From contig JAIBAU010000001.1 of NCBI GenBank assembly GCA_019695035.1, positions 1-64,000 on the forward strand: a DNA stretch of 64,000 nucleotides, written 5' to 3'. Of this stretch, positions 53,028 through 60,301 are shown piece after piece; the stretch's first letter is position 1, and each line of letters opens with the position of its first letter. A program made the position numbers and the translations under genes. Source of the DNA: Caulobacteraceae bacterium (GTDB lineage: Bacteria; Pseudomonadota; Alphaproteobacteria; Caulobacterales; Caulobacteraceae). The notes beneath the pieces are model-generated. The model did no database searches and was not told the origin of the DNA. It saw only the letters and a list, made by a program, of their open reading frames with translations.

Positions 53028-54236
53028 CTATTGGGACGCCGGCCGGGCCTGGTCGTAGGGGACGTAGCTCTCCCAGCTCCATGGCATGCCCGGATCGCCG
53101 ACCGTGGCCTCGGTGAGGCGCTGGAACAGGCTCTCGGCGCGCACGTCGTTGGACAGGTAGATGACGCAGCGCTTCGTGCGCTCGACACAGATGGAGATGT
53201 TGCCGGTCCATTCGTTGTGGCCGCCCTTGAAGAAGGCGAGGCCGTACTTCGAGCGGAAGGTCACGACGCTGAGCGCCGCCGACAGCCGGTAGCGCGCCAG
53301 CTCGGGAGCGACCGCCTCGGACAGGACCGGAAACTGGCTGGGCGTGCGGATGGGCAACTGCGGCCGCAGCATCTCGGTCCGGGTCTCTGGGCTTAGGCCC
53401 TCGCCCCGCATGAAGCCGGCGTAAAACCGGGCCAGGTCCTCGATGGTCGTGTCCATGGAGCCTGCCGCGCGGACATTGGAGCGTTCGTCGTGCGGTTCGA
53501 AGGAGCCGTCGAGCGCGTAGCCGTCCGCCAGGTTGCCGTTCCACTCGGGCCGCCAGCGCAGCGAGGTGCGCGTCATGCCGAACCGGTCCCAGACCCGGCG
53601 CTGCATCTCGGCCTCGACATCAAGCCCCAGGCCCCACTCCAGGACCCGCTGCGCCAGGATGACGCCCTCCCCGGAATAGGAGTAGCGGCTGCCCGGCTCG
53701 AAGTGGATGTGCACCTTCTCGTCCGGCTCGAAGAAACCGAAGTTGTGGAAGCCGGTCGAGTGCTGCAGCAGGATGCGCAGGGTCAGCTTCTCCCAGCGCG
53801 GGTCGTCCTTGAGCAGGGCGTAGTAGCCGTCGTCGTACATCCACAGCGGCTGCGGCAGGTAATCCTTGATGGGCTTGTCCAGATCCAGCCGGCCCTCGTC
53901 CACCAGCTGCATGACCATGTAGCCGAAGACGAACTTGGTGATCGACGCGCCGTACATGATGGTGTCGCGCTGCAGCGGGAGGTCCTTCTCGACGTTGCGT
54001 CGGCCCCAGCTGTTCACATAGACGACGCGGCCGCCGTCGATCACGGCCATGGCCAGTCCGTTGACGTGGGCGGCGGCCATCAGGCGGCGGGCCTCATGGT
54101 CGATGGCGGCGGCTTCCAGCGGCCTGCCGTCGAACCGGCGGATCACGGGCGCGCCGCCCGGATCAGGCGCCGCCCGGGTCGGAGTGGCGGCCAGCAGGGC
54201 CAGGGCGGCGAAGGCGGCGAGGCGCAGGGTCGGCAT
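53028..54236 (-). CDS. Secreted serine hydrolase, beta-lactamase fold
   Basis: 402 aa from ATG 54236 with GGAG upstream. Signal peptide ends TRAA (residue 22). SxxK is S98-I-T-K101 (YGASITKFVF); the YxN-like motif is YSG at 187-189; a later loop AFFKGGHNEWTGN could stand in for the HxG motif. A periplasmic peptidase/esterase of the class C group (family S12) is likely. Distinct from the serine hydrolase at 13943. Confidence 0.82.
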   Translation of the reverse strand: MPTLRLAAFAALALLAATPTRAAPDPGGAPVIRRFDGRPLEAAAIDHEARRLMAAAHVNGLAMAVIDGGRVVYVNSWGRRNVEKDLPLQRDTIMYGASITKFVFGYMVMQLVDEGRLDLDKPIKDYLPQPLWMYDDGYYALLKDDPRWEKLTLRILLQHSTGFHNFGFFEPDEKVHIHFEPGSRYSYSGEGVILAQRVLEWGLGLDVEAEMQRRVWDRFGMTRTSLRWRPEWNGNLADGYALDGSFEPHDERSNVRAAGSMDTTIEDLARFYAGFMRGEGLSPETRTEMLRPQLPIRTPSQFPVLSEAVAPELARYRLSAALSVVTFRSKYGLAFFKGGHNEWTGNISICVERTKRCVIYLSNDVRAESLFQRLTEATVGDPGMPWSWESYVPYDQARPASQ

Positions 54237-54304
54237 GGCGAACTCCCGTTGCCCGCGCAGGCTGGCGGTGCGGCCGCCTTCTGGCAAGAGGCGTGGAAGC
54301 GCCT

Positions 54305-54766
54305 TCAAGCGTCGTGGGGCTGGAAGGCGACGATCATCTCGGGCGGAATGCGGTGCGGCCGCATGCTGGCCGCGTCGACCAGCGCCCACTCGGAGAGTCC
54401 CTGAGCCGCGATGCCGCCGGGGCCTTCGATGAGGACAAAGCGGGCGAAGCGCGGGCCCTGGGGCACGCCCACCCAGGTGCGGGCCTGCACGGCGTCGCCC
54501 AGTTCCAGCGGACGGCGGTAGTCGACCTCGTGGCGCAGGCAGACCCAGGACCAGCGGGCGCGCGTGGCCGCGTCGAAGCGGGCGTTCCAGTGGGCGGTGC
54601 CGACGTCCTGCAGCCAGCGGACGTAGACGACATTGTTGACGTGGCGGTTGTCGTCGATGTCCTCCGGCGCGATGACCAGGGGGACCACGAAGACCTCACG
54701 ATCCTGCGGCGGCTCAAAGGCGCGCCGGCGGTCGCGGCCGGACGGTTCGCCCATCGGCCCGCTCAC
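54305..54766 (-). CDS. Acyl-CoA thioesterase, hot-dog fold (4HBT)
   Basis: 153 aa. The hot-dog thioesterase start is PLVIAPEDIDDNRHVNNVVYVRWLQDVG with the DxNxHVNN-type active-site segment, then RHEVDYRRPLELGDAVQARTWVG. ATG 54754 (codon 5) is an alternative start. Its start overlaps the grxD stop by 4 bp (54763-54766). Substrate unknown. Confidence 0.85.
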   Translation of the reverse strand: MSGPMGEPSGRDRRRAFEPPQDREVFVVPLVIAPEDIDDNRHVNNVVYVRWLQDVGTAHWNARFDAATRARWSWVCLRHEVDYRRPLELGDAVQARTWVGVPQGPRFARFVLIEGPGGIAAQGLSEWALVDAASMRPHRIPPEMIVAFQPHDA

Positions 54767-55119
54767 GCCCCGGCGGCGGTGCCCAGGACGCCCTTCTCGG
54801 CCATCAGGGTCTGCAGTTCGCCGGCCTGGAGCATCTCGCGCAGGATGTCCGATCCGCCCACGAACTCGCCCTTCACATAGAGCTGCGGGATGGTCGGCCA
54901 GTCCGAGAATTCCTTGATCCCCTGGCGCAGCGCCTCGTCCTGCAGGACGTCGACGCCGACGAAGTCGACCGCGAGGTGATCGAGGATCTGCACCGCCAGG
55001 GAGGAGAAGCCGCAGCGGGGGCTATCGGGCGTGCCCTTCATGAACAGCACCACGGGGTTCTGCTCGACCGCCTGGGCGATGAAATCGCGAATGGGGTCGG
55101 CGACGGGGGTTTCAGTCAC
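54763..55119 (-). CDS. grxD: Monothiol glutaredoxin Grx4
   Basis: 118 aa with the CGFS active site (residues 36-39 in GTPDSPRCGFSS), preceded by FMKG and followed by the glutathione-binding WPTIPQLYVKGEFVGGSDILREM. Monothiol Grx carries a [2Fe-2S] cluster and pairs with BolA-type proteins in iron-sulfur trafficking. A BolA gene is found 1 kb away on the same strand, with an odd aldo/keto reductase between them. Confidence 0.95.
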   Translation of the reverse strand: MTETPVADPIRDFIAQAVEQNPVVLFMKGTPDSPRCGFSSLAVQILDHLAVDFVGVDVLQDEALRQGIKEFSDWPTIPQLYVKGEFVGGSDILREMLQAGELQTLMAEKGVLGTAAGA

Positions 55120-55197
55120 GGCGCGGCTCCTTGAACGGCCCCTGAGCTAGGGACCGGTGCGGGCCGGGTCAAGCCGGGGCGTCGTCGCAGATCGGCC

Positions 55198-56118
55198 TCA
55201 GCCGGCCTTCTGCTCGCGCGCGGTGAAGCGGGCCATCTCGATCTGGGCGCCCAGACCGGGCGGCAGGTCGCGGTCCGGCACCTCGGCCAGGGCGTCGAGG
55301 TGGTTCAGGTCGCCCGGGGTGATCCAGGCCGAGCTGACCGAGGGCTCGGTGAGGGTGAAGCCCAGGCAGATCTCCTCGGCCGTCCAGTTCGAGGTCCGGT
55401 GCAGGAAGGCGTAGCCGCCGATGCCCTCGAAGGGATCGGGCTCCTGGAACACCTTGCCGAACAGGCCCCGACGCACGGTCGGCGCGGTGCGGTCGGCCTT
55501 CTTTGGGGTGTCGAGATTATCCGGCAGCCAGTCGTAGGCGAGGATGGCCATGTCCTGCTCGACGGCGGCGCGCATGCGATTGCGCTCCTTCCAGCCCGAG
55601 GTGATGCCGTAGGGGGTCGCCAGAACGTCGAAGGCGCCGGTCGAAAGATAGGCGTCCATGGCGTCGTCGACGCCGGCCACGCCCAGCAGGTTGATGCGCC
55701 CGGCCGAGCGCAGGGATTTCAGCGCGGCCAGGGAGCGCTGCGGCAGTTCCTCCTCGCCCGGATCGTCCAGTACGACGAGGTCGAGGTAGCCGAGGCCCGA
55801 GATGCGGAGCGTCTGCTCGATGGCCGCCGACAGGGCTTCGGCCGAGAAGTCGCGCACCATGCCGGTGCGGCCCCGGCCCAGGCCCAACCGCATGGAGACG
55901 AAGGCGAGGTTGCGCTCCAGCACCCGCACCGCCTGGCCGAGCGCGATGGCGGCGTCGGGCTGGGCGGTTTCGATGTGAAAGGCGTTGATGCCGTGGTCGA
56001 GGGCGGCGCTGATCATCTCGGAGCAGCGCTGCTGGCCGCGGCGGATGATGTCGTCGCCGATCACCAGGGTGACGGCCGAGACCACGACGCCGGATCTTCC
56101 GAAGGGACGGTAACGCAC
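55198..56118 (-). CDS. Aldo/keto reductase-fold protein lacking the catalytic tetrad
   Basis: 306 aa from GTG 56118. The barrel opens with YRPFGRSGVVVSAVTLVIG and reads like an AKR throughout (ALDHGINAFHIETAQ, TLRISGLGYLDLVVLDDPGEE, LGVAGVDDAMDAYL). At the four catalytic positions, however, the Asp of DTAxxYG is Glu50, the Tyr is Asp55, the Lys strand reads VSMRLG (Met/Arg at 76-77), and the His of LxxxLH is Asp118. The enzyme chemistry is therefore probably lost; a NADPH-binding sensor or scaffold role is possible. Lies 5 bp after bolA and 78 bp before grxD. Confidence 0.8.
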   Translation of the reverse strand: MRYRPFGRSGVVVSAVTLVIGDDIIRRGQQRCSEMISAALDHGINAFHIETAQPDAAIALGQAVRVLERNLAFVSMRLGLGRGRTGMVRDFSAEALSAAIEQTLRISGLGYLDLVVLDDPGEEELPQRSLAALKSLRSAGRINLLGVAGVDDAMDAYLSTGAFDVLATPYGITSGWKERNRMRAAVEQDMAILAYDWLPDNLDTPKKADRTAPTVRRGLFGKVFQEPDPFEGIGGYAFLHRTSNWTAEEICLGFTLTEPSVSSAWITPGDLNHLDALAEVPDRDLPPGLGAQIEMARFTAREQKAG

Positions 56119-56123
56119 GGGGA

Positions 56124-56360
56124 CTATTCCTCTTTCGGCGTTGTTTCGAGGGCCAGGGCGTGCAGCTCGCCGCCCATGCCGCCCTTCAGGGCGGCGTAGA
56201 CGAGCTGGTGCTGGCGCACGCGGGGTAGACCGCGGAAGGCGGCGGAGGCGACGCGGGCGCGATAGTGGTCGCCGTCGCCGGCGAGGTCCTGGATTTCGAT
56301 ATCCGCGTCCGGAAAGGCGTCCCGCAGGCGCGTCTCCAGCTCTTCGGCGGACATGGGCAT
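56124..56360 (-). CDS. BolA-family protein
   Basis: 78 aa from ATG 56360 (MPMSAEELETRLRDAF; ATG 56354 also possible). BolA fold with the conserved His region FRGLPRVRQHQLVYAALKGGMGGELHALAL. BolA proteins bind Grx4 through a shared Fe-S cluster. Same strand and close to grxD, so the pair is plausibly co-regulated. An upstream extension to 56414 is not conserved. Confidence 0.88.
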   Translation of the reverse strand: MPMSAEELETRLRDAFPDADIEIQDLAGDGDHYRARVASAAFRGLPRVRQHQLVYAALKGGMGGELHALALETTPKEE

Positions 56361-56491
56361 TGGGCTTCGGCTCCCGGACCCGGCGCACGCATGCACGGGG
56401 GTTGCGCCCTGCATGCGCCAAGCTGGTTAACATTGGACTGACAAGCGGGCCCGTCCTGTGCTGTAAGGCAGAAAACTGGAGGGGTTTTCCG

Positions 56492-57106
56492 ATGCGCCTG
56501 CCCGTCGTCTTCGCCGTCCTGGCCATGGCCGCCGCCTGTTCGCCGCAGGGCGCGCCCGGCAAGGCCGATTCGGCTGATGGCGCCGCCACCGCGACGGCGG
56601 GACCGGCTGATCCGACCGGCTTCTCCCATCCCGCGGACGCCGACCTGTACGGCTTCTACACCGCCGCCACGCCGCCCAAGGTCGGCAACTGGCAGCTGAG
56701 CAATTTCCACATCGGCGACGAGGTCGCGTTCAAGGCCTGGGAGAAGGGCGAGCGGCTGCCCACCTACGCCCCGGTCATGCTCGAGTTCGACGACCTGACC
56801 AGCCCGACCCAGACCAATGAACTGGGCGCGGAATTCCACACCGGATCCGAGCGCATCCTCCCCACCGCGTATCTCATCGCGCCGGACGGACGGATCGACT
56901 TCGTCGGAACCGGGGCCAAGCTGGGCAAGGTGACCTTCCATGGCCGGCTCGATCTCGCGCGGCTGAAGACCATTACCGACGCCCAGAGCTCGCCCAATTC
57001 GCCCCCCGAGGGCTTCGACGCCGACGCGACGGTGATGACCGGCGCCCTGACGGTGGGCGGCCAGACGTTCGAGAACGTGACCTTCTCCTGGTACGGCGGC
57101 GACTGA
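56492..57106 (+). CDS. Hypothetical lipoprotein, 204 aa
   Basis: ATG 56492 follows GGAGGGG. The signal peptide ends with the lipobox AMAAAC (Cys16), so the protein should be lipid-anchored. The mature region has a beta-rich domain (WQLSNFHIGDEVAFKAWEKGERLPTYAPVMLEFDD, GAEFHTGSERILPTAYLIAPDGRIDFVG). No family recognised. The M28 peptidase gene starts 4 bp later, so they form an operon. Confidence 0.7.
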   Translation: MRLPVVFAVLAMAAACSPQGAPGKADSADGAATATAGPADPTGFSHPADADLYGFYTAATPPKVGNWQLSNFHIGDEVAFKAWEKGERLPTYAPVMLEFDDLTSPTQTNELGAEFHTGSERILPTAYLIAPDGRIDFVGTGAKLGKVTFHGRLDLARLKTITDAQSSPNSPPEGFDADATVMTGALTVGGQTFENVTFSWYGGD

Positions 57107-57110
57107 GTCC

Positions 57111-58073
57111 ATGACGTTCCGGACCGCGGTCGTCTCGACCGCCCTTTGCCTGGCCGTTCTGGCGGGCGGCTGCGGGCACATCCCGATGCCGTCGCCCGAC
57201 CGGCCGCGCGGCGGCCGGCTGATGGACGACTTGCGCGTCCTGTCGGCCGACGACATGGAGGGGCGCCTGGCGGGCAGCCGCGGCTCGATCCGGGCGCGGG
57301 CCTACATCCTGAACCGGTTCAAGCAGGAAGGCCTGCGCCCCTTGCCGGGCGGCTGGCTGCAGACCTTCGAGTTCAGCACCCGTCGGGCGCCGGACGACGT
57401 GGTGCGCGGGACCAACATCATCGGCTGGGTCGAGGGCCGGCGGCATCCGGACCAGTTCATCGTGGTCTCCGCCCACTACGACCACGTCGGCCTGCGCGAC
57501 GGCCAGATCTACAATGGGGCGGACGACAACGCCTCGGGCGTGGCGGCGCTGTTCGAGATCGCCCGGCGCCTGCGCGGTCACGCGCCGGACCATTCGGTGA
57601 TCTTCGTCGCCTTCGACGCCGAGGAGGCCGGGCTGAAGGGGGCCGAGGCCTTCGTGAAAAAGCCTCCGGCGCCCTTGGACCAGATCGTGTTCAACCTGAA
57701 CCTGGACATGGTCTCGCGCCTCGACAAGGGCGAGATCTATGCGGTCGGGACCTACCAGTATCCGGAGCTGCGCAGCCCGCTGGAACAGGTCGCGCAAGGG
57801 GCCAAGGTGACGCTGCGTTTCGGACGGGACACGCCGCAGGACGCCGAGCGCAACCACTGGGTCGAGCTCTCCGACCAGGAGCCGTTTTACAGGGCGGGCG
57901 TGCCGTTTCTGTTCTTCAGCGTGGACGACCACGCCGACTACCACGAGCCCACGGATGACGCCGAGCGGATCCCGGTGTCCCTGTTCGAGGCTGCGGTGGA
58001 TCTGATCGCGCGGTCGTTCCACGCGGTGGACACCATGGATCTGGCGACGCTGAAGACCCAGTCGCACCGCTGA
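57111..58073 (+). CDS. M28-family metallopeptidase lipoprotein
   Basis: 320 aa. A lipobox (VLAGGC) ends the signal. Zinc-site motifs of M28 peptidases: VSAHYDHVG (His, Asp), GADDNASGVAALFEIARRL (Asp), FVAFDAEEAGLKGAEAFV (two Glu) and a late His (FSVDDHADYHEPTDD). An aminopeptidase on the periplasmic face is likely. It follows the 204-aa lipoprotein with a 4-bp gap; a parS-like palindrome starts 3 bp after its stop. Confidence 0.9.
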   Translation: MTFRTAVVSTALCLAVLAGGCGHIPMPSPDRPRGGRLMDDLRVLSADDMEGRLAGSRGSIRARAYILNRFKQEGLRPLPGGWLQTFEFSTRRAPDDVVRGTNIIGWVEGRRHPDQFIVVSAHYDHVGLRDGQIYNGADDNASGVAALFEIARRLRGHAPDHSVIFVAFDAEEAGLKGAEAFVKKPPAPLDQIVFNLNLDMVSRLDKGEIYAVGTYQYPELRSPLEQVAQGAKVTLRFGRDTPQDAERNHWVELSDQEPFYRAGVPFLFFSVDDHADYHEPTDDAERIPVSLFEAAVDLIARSFHAVDTMDLATLKTQSHR

Positions 58074-58076
58074 GTG

Positions 58077-58092
58077 CGTTTCACGTGAAACA
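58077..58092. other. parS-like ParB-binding palindrome
   Basis: The 16-mer CGTTTCACGTGAAACA matches the parS consensus TGTTTCACGTGAAACA at 15 of 16 bases, and the central 14 bp (58078-58091) are a perfect palindrome. It starts 3 bp after the M28 stop and is followed by a small hairpin CACGAC-N7-GTCGTG (58091-58096 with 58104-58109). No parA or parB gene is in the window. Confidence 0.75.
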
Positions 58093-58151
58093 CGACCGCT
58101 TTCGTCGTGCTTCATGAGGAATTACTTCGGTAAGACAAGACGATAGAGCGG

Positions 58152-58190
58152 CCTGTTGAACACATTTCTCGTTCAGCAGGCACGCTTTTT
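58152..58190 (+). terminator. Terminator of the M28 peptidase operon
   Basis: A 10-bp stem CCTGTTGAAC/GTTCAGCAGG (58152-58161 with 58171-58180; one T-G wobble) with a nine-base loop, followed after five bases by TTTTT (58186-58190). Confidence 0.65.
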
Positions 58191-58248
58191 CGGCCTGTTG
58201 GCTCCGATTCCCGGCGCCCGGGCGGATTCGCCCGGCGCGCGCCCGGAG

Positions 58249-58713
58249 TCAGGCGTCGGCGGCGATCCGCGCGCTGACGATCTTGCCGGGGTGGGCGGGA
58301 GGCTCGCCCTTGGGCAGGGCGTCGACATTGTCCATGCCCTCGGTGACCTCGCCCCAGACCGTGTACTGGCGGTCGAGGAAGCGGGCGTCATCGAAGCAGA
58401 TGAAGAACTGGCTGTTGGCGCTGTTCGGGTCCGACGAGCGGGCCATGGAGCAGACGCCCCGGACGTGCGGCTCGGCCGAGAACTCGGCCTTCAGGTTCGG
58501 CTTGTCCGAGCCCGAGTAGCCGGTGCCGGTGGGATCGCCGCCCTGGGCCATGAAGCCCGGGATGACGCGGTGGAAGACCACGCCGTCGTAGAAGCCCTCG
58601 CGCGCCAGCTCCTTGATGCGCGCGACGTGGCCGGGGGCCAGGTCCGGGCGCAGGCGGATGGTCACGGGACCCGTGTCGAGGGTCAGGATGAGGGTGTTTT
58701 CGGCGTCGGCCAT
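58249..58713 (-). CDS. Peptidyl-prolyl cis-trans isomerase, cyclophilin type
   Basis: 154 aa from ATG 58713 (MADAENTLILTLDTG). Cyclophilin core: FYDGVVFHRVIPGFMAQGGDPTGTGYSG, with the active-site Arg and Phe/Met, and SQFFICFDDARFLDRQYTVWGEVTEGM. No signal peptide, so cytoplasmic (PpiB-like). Diverges from ohr. Confidence 0.95.
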   Translation of the reverse strand: MADAENTLILTLDTGPVTIRLRPDLAPGHVARIKELAREGFYDGVVFHRVIPGFMAQGGDPTGTGYSGSDKPNLKAEFSAEPHVRGVCSMARSSDPNSANSQFFICFDDARFLDRQYTVWGEVTEGMDNVDALPKGEPPAHPGKIVSARIAADA

Positions 58714-58781
58714 TTTCGGGGGGCTCCGCATTCTGGGGTTGGCGCCTACATAGAGGGCGCACGCCGCAGGAGAAAGCGCCA

Positions 58782-59207
58782 ATGACCCCGCTCTACACCG
58801 CCGAAGCCACCGTCACGGGATCCGGCCGCGCCGGCGGCCGCGGACAGACCTCGGACGGCCGCCTCAAGGCCGAGTTCTCCATGCCGCGCGAGCTGGGCGG
58901 GCCGGGCGGCGAGGGGACCAACCCCGAACAGCTCGTCAGCCTGGGCTATGCGGCCTGTTTCGAGAGCGCGCTGCACTTCGTGGCCGGCAAGCATGGCCGC
59001 AAGCTGGACAATCCCTCGGTTACGGTTCGGACAGGGATCGGCCGCGGCGAGGGCGGCGGATTCCAGTTCGTCTTCGACATCGAGGCCGAGCTGCCCGGAG
59101 TCGATCGCGCCGATGCCGAGGCCCTGGTCGCCGAGGCGCACGCGGTTTGCCCCTACTCGAACGCGTTCCGCGACGGGGCGCCCGCCAGCGCGCGGCTGAA
59201 GGACTAG
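58782..59207 (+). CDS. ohr: Organic hydroperoxide resistance protein (Ohr/OsmC family)
   Basis: 141 aa. The two reactive cysteines are present: Cys59 (GYAACFESALHFVAG) and Cys123 (AHAVCPYSNAF); the Arg-containing N-terminal strand is MPLYTAEATVTGSGRAGGRG-like. Ohr reduces fatty and organic hydroperoxides using lipoyl partners. No OhrR regulator is seen alongside. Divergent from the cyclophilin gene with a 68-bp gap. Confidence 0.9.
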   Translation: MTPLYTAEATVTGSGRAGGRGQTSDGRLKAEFSMPRELGGPGGEGTNPEQLVSLGYAACFESALHFVAGKHGRKLDNPSVTVRTGIGRGEGGGFQFVFDIEAELPGVDRADAEALVAEAHAVCPYSNAFRDGAPASARLKD

Positions 59208-59308
59208 CGGCCGGGGGGCGTGGCCGGCCCGCAACATTGCAAAAGCTTAAGGCTGGGCGGGGTTTCGAACCCGCGCGGGCGACCTATCTGGAGATCAGAA
59301 AGGCCCCG

Positions 59309-59392
59309 ATGATGTACCGCTTCCTCCGTCCCCTGTTCGCCGCGCTCACGCTGATCGCCGCCGCCTTCGAGGCGACGCCCGAAAACGCCTGA
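59309..59392 (+). CDS. Possible 27-aa hydrophobic peptide
   Basis: ATG at 59309 preceded by GGAG and AAAGG (59290-59303) opens MMYRFLRPLFAALTLIAAAF, then a short charged tail. Looks like a small membrane peptide. It may be translated, but its short length and isolation make it doubtful. Confidence 0.3.
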   Translation: MMYRFLRPLFAALTLIAAAFEATPENA

Positions 59393-59435
59393 CGACGGCT
59401 GCCGCCGCCGCCGCGGGGCGTGCTACACCCGCGCC

Positions 59436-60143
59436 ATGAGCGACGAAGAACCCCGCAAGCGCATGGTCCGGCCGCCGACGCGCGGCGACGCGGCCGGCCG
59501 CAAGCAGGGCGTGAAGATGAAGACTGCGGCCGACAAGACCATGTCGAGCCAGCAGTGGATCAAGCGCCAGATCGCCGACCCCTATTCCGAGCGCGCCCGT
59601 GCGGAGGGCTGGCGCTCGCGGGCCGCCTTCAAGCTCATGGAGATGGACGACAAGCTCGGCCTGATCCGCAAGGGCGCGCGCGTCGTCGACCTGGGCGCCG
59701 CGCCGGGCGGCTGGGTGCAGGTGGCGCTCAGGCGCGGCGCGGCGGCCGTGGTCGGGGTGGACCTGCTCGAGATCGAGCCCATCCCCGGCGCGGTCCTGAT
59801 CCAGGCCGACTTCACCGACGAGGGCGTAGACGACCGGCTGATCGAGGCGCTGGGCGGCGCGCCCGACCTCGTGCTGTCGGACATGGCGCACAACACCGTC
59901 GGCCACCGCGCGACTGACCACCTGAAGATCATCGCCCTGATCGAGATCGCCGCCGAATTCGCCATCCGCACCCTCAAGCCGGGCGGCGCCTTCGTGACCA
60001 AGAACTTCCAGGGCGGCTCGGCCGGGGACGTGCTGAACCAGTTGCGCGCCAATTTCGCCGAGGTCCGCTACGTGAAGCCGAAGGCCAGCCGGGTCGACAG
60101 CTCGGAAGTCTATCTGGTGGCGACGGGGTTCAAGGGGCGCTGA
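59436..60143 (+). CDS. rlmE: 23S rRNA (Um2552) 2'-O-methyltransferase RlmE (FtsJ/RrmJ)
   Basis: 235 aa. Rossmann methyltransferase with VVDLGAAPGGWVQVALRRG (AdoMet motif), DLLEIEPIPGAVLIQADF, VLSDMAHNTVGHRATDH, GGAFVTKNFQGG, and RVDSSEVYLVATGFKG; the K-D-K-E catalytic set (Lys in AFKLMEMDDK, Asp in LSDM, Lys in FVTKNF, Glu in SSEVYL) is intact. N-terminal basic extension of about 45 residues is typical of alphaproteobacteria. Confidence 0.95.
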   Translation: MSDEEPRKRMVRPPTRGDAAGRKQGVKMKTAADKTMSSQQWIKRQIADPYSERARAEGWRSRAAFKLMEMDDKLGLIRKGARVVDLGAAPGGWVQVALRRGAAAVVGVDLLEIEPIPGAVLIQADFTDEGVDDRLIEALGGAPDLVLSDMAHNTVGHRATDHLKIIALIEIAAEFAIRTLKPGGAFVTKNFQGGSAGDVLNQLRANFAEVRYVKPKASRVDSSEVYLVATGFKGR

Positions 60144-60229
60144 GCGCCTTCGAGGCCCGGCCGGGCTTGCGACCGATAAGCCTTTGCAATTGCTCGTCCC
60201 GGCTGAAAGTGAACGGTGATCGGTTGTAT

Positions 60230-60243
60230 TTGATCCAGATCAG
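60230..60243 (+). promoter_or_regulatory. FixK/FNR-type box TTGAT-CCAG-ATCAG
   Basis: TTGAT (60230-60234), a four-base CCAG spacer, and ATCAG (60239-60243) match the FNR/FixK consensus TTGAT-N4-ATCAA at nine of ten bases. It lies about 60 bp before the RTX gene start, a usual activator position. Confidence 0.6.
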
Positions 60244-60301
60244 GTGAGGCTCGCCGGATTGGGTGTCGTCTCAGGAGTGTAATCATTCCGGAGCCTCCCC
60301 C

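Noticed and set aside
59250-59275. tRNA-like T-loop (GGTTTCGAACCC) before the small peptide
   Set aside because: No matching acceptor stem, D-arm or anticodon arm could be found at the right distance on either strand.
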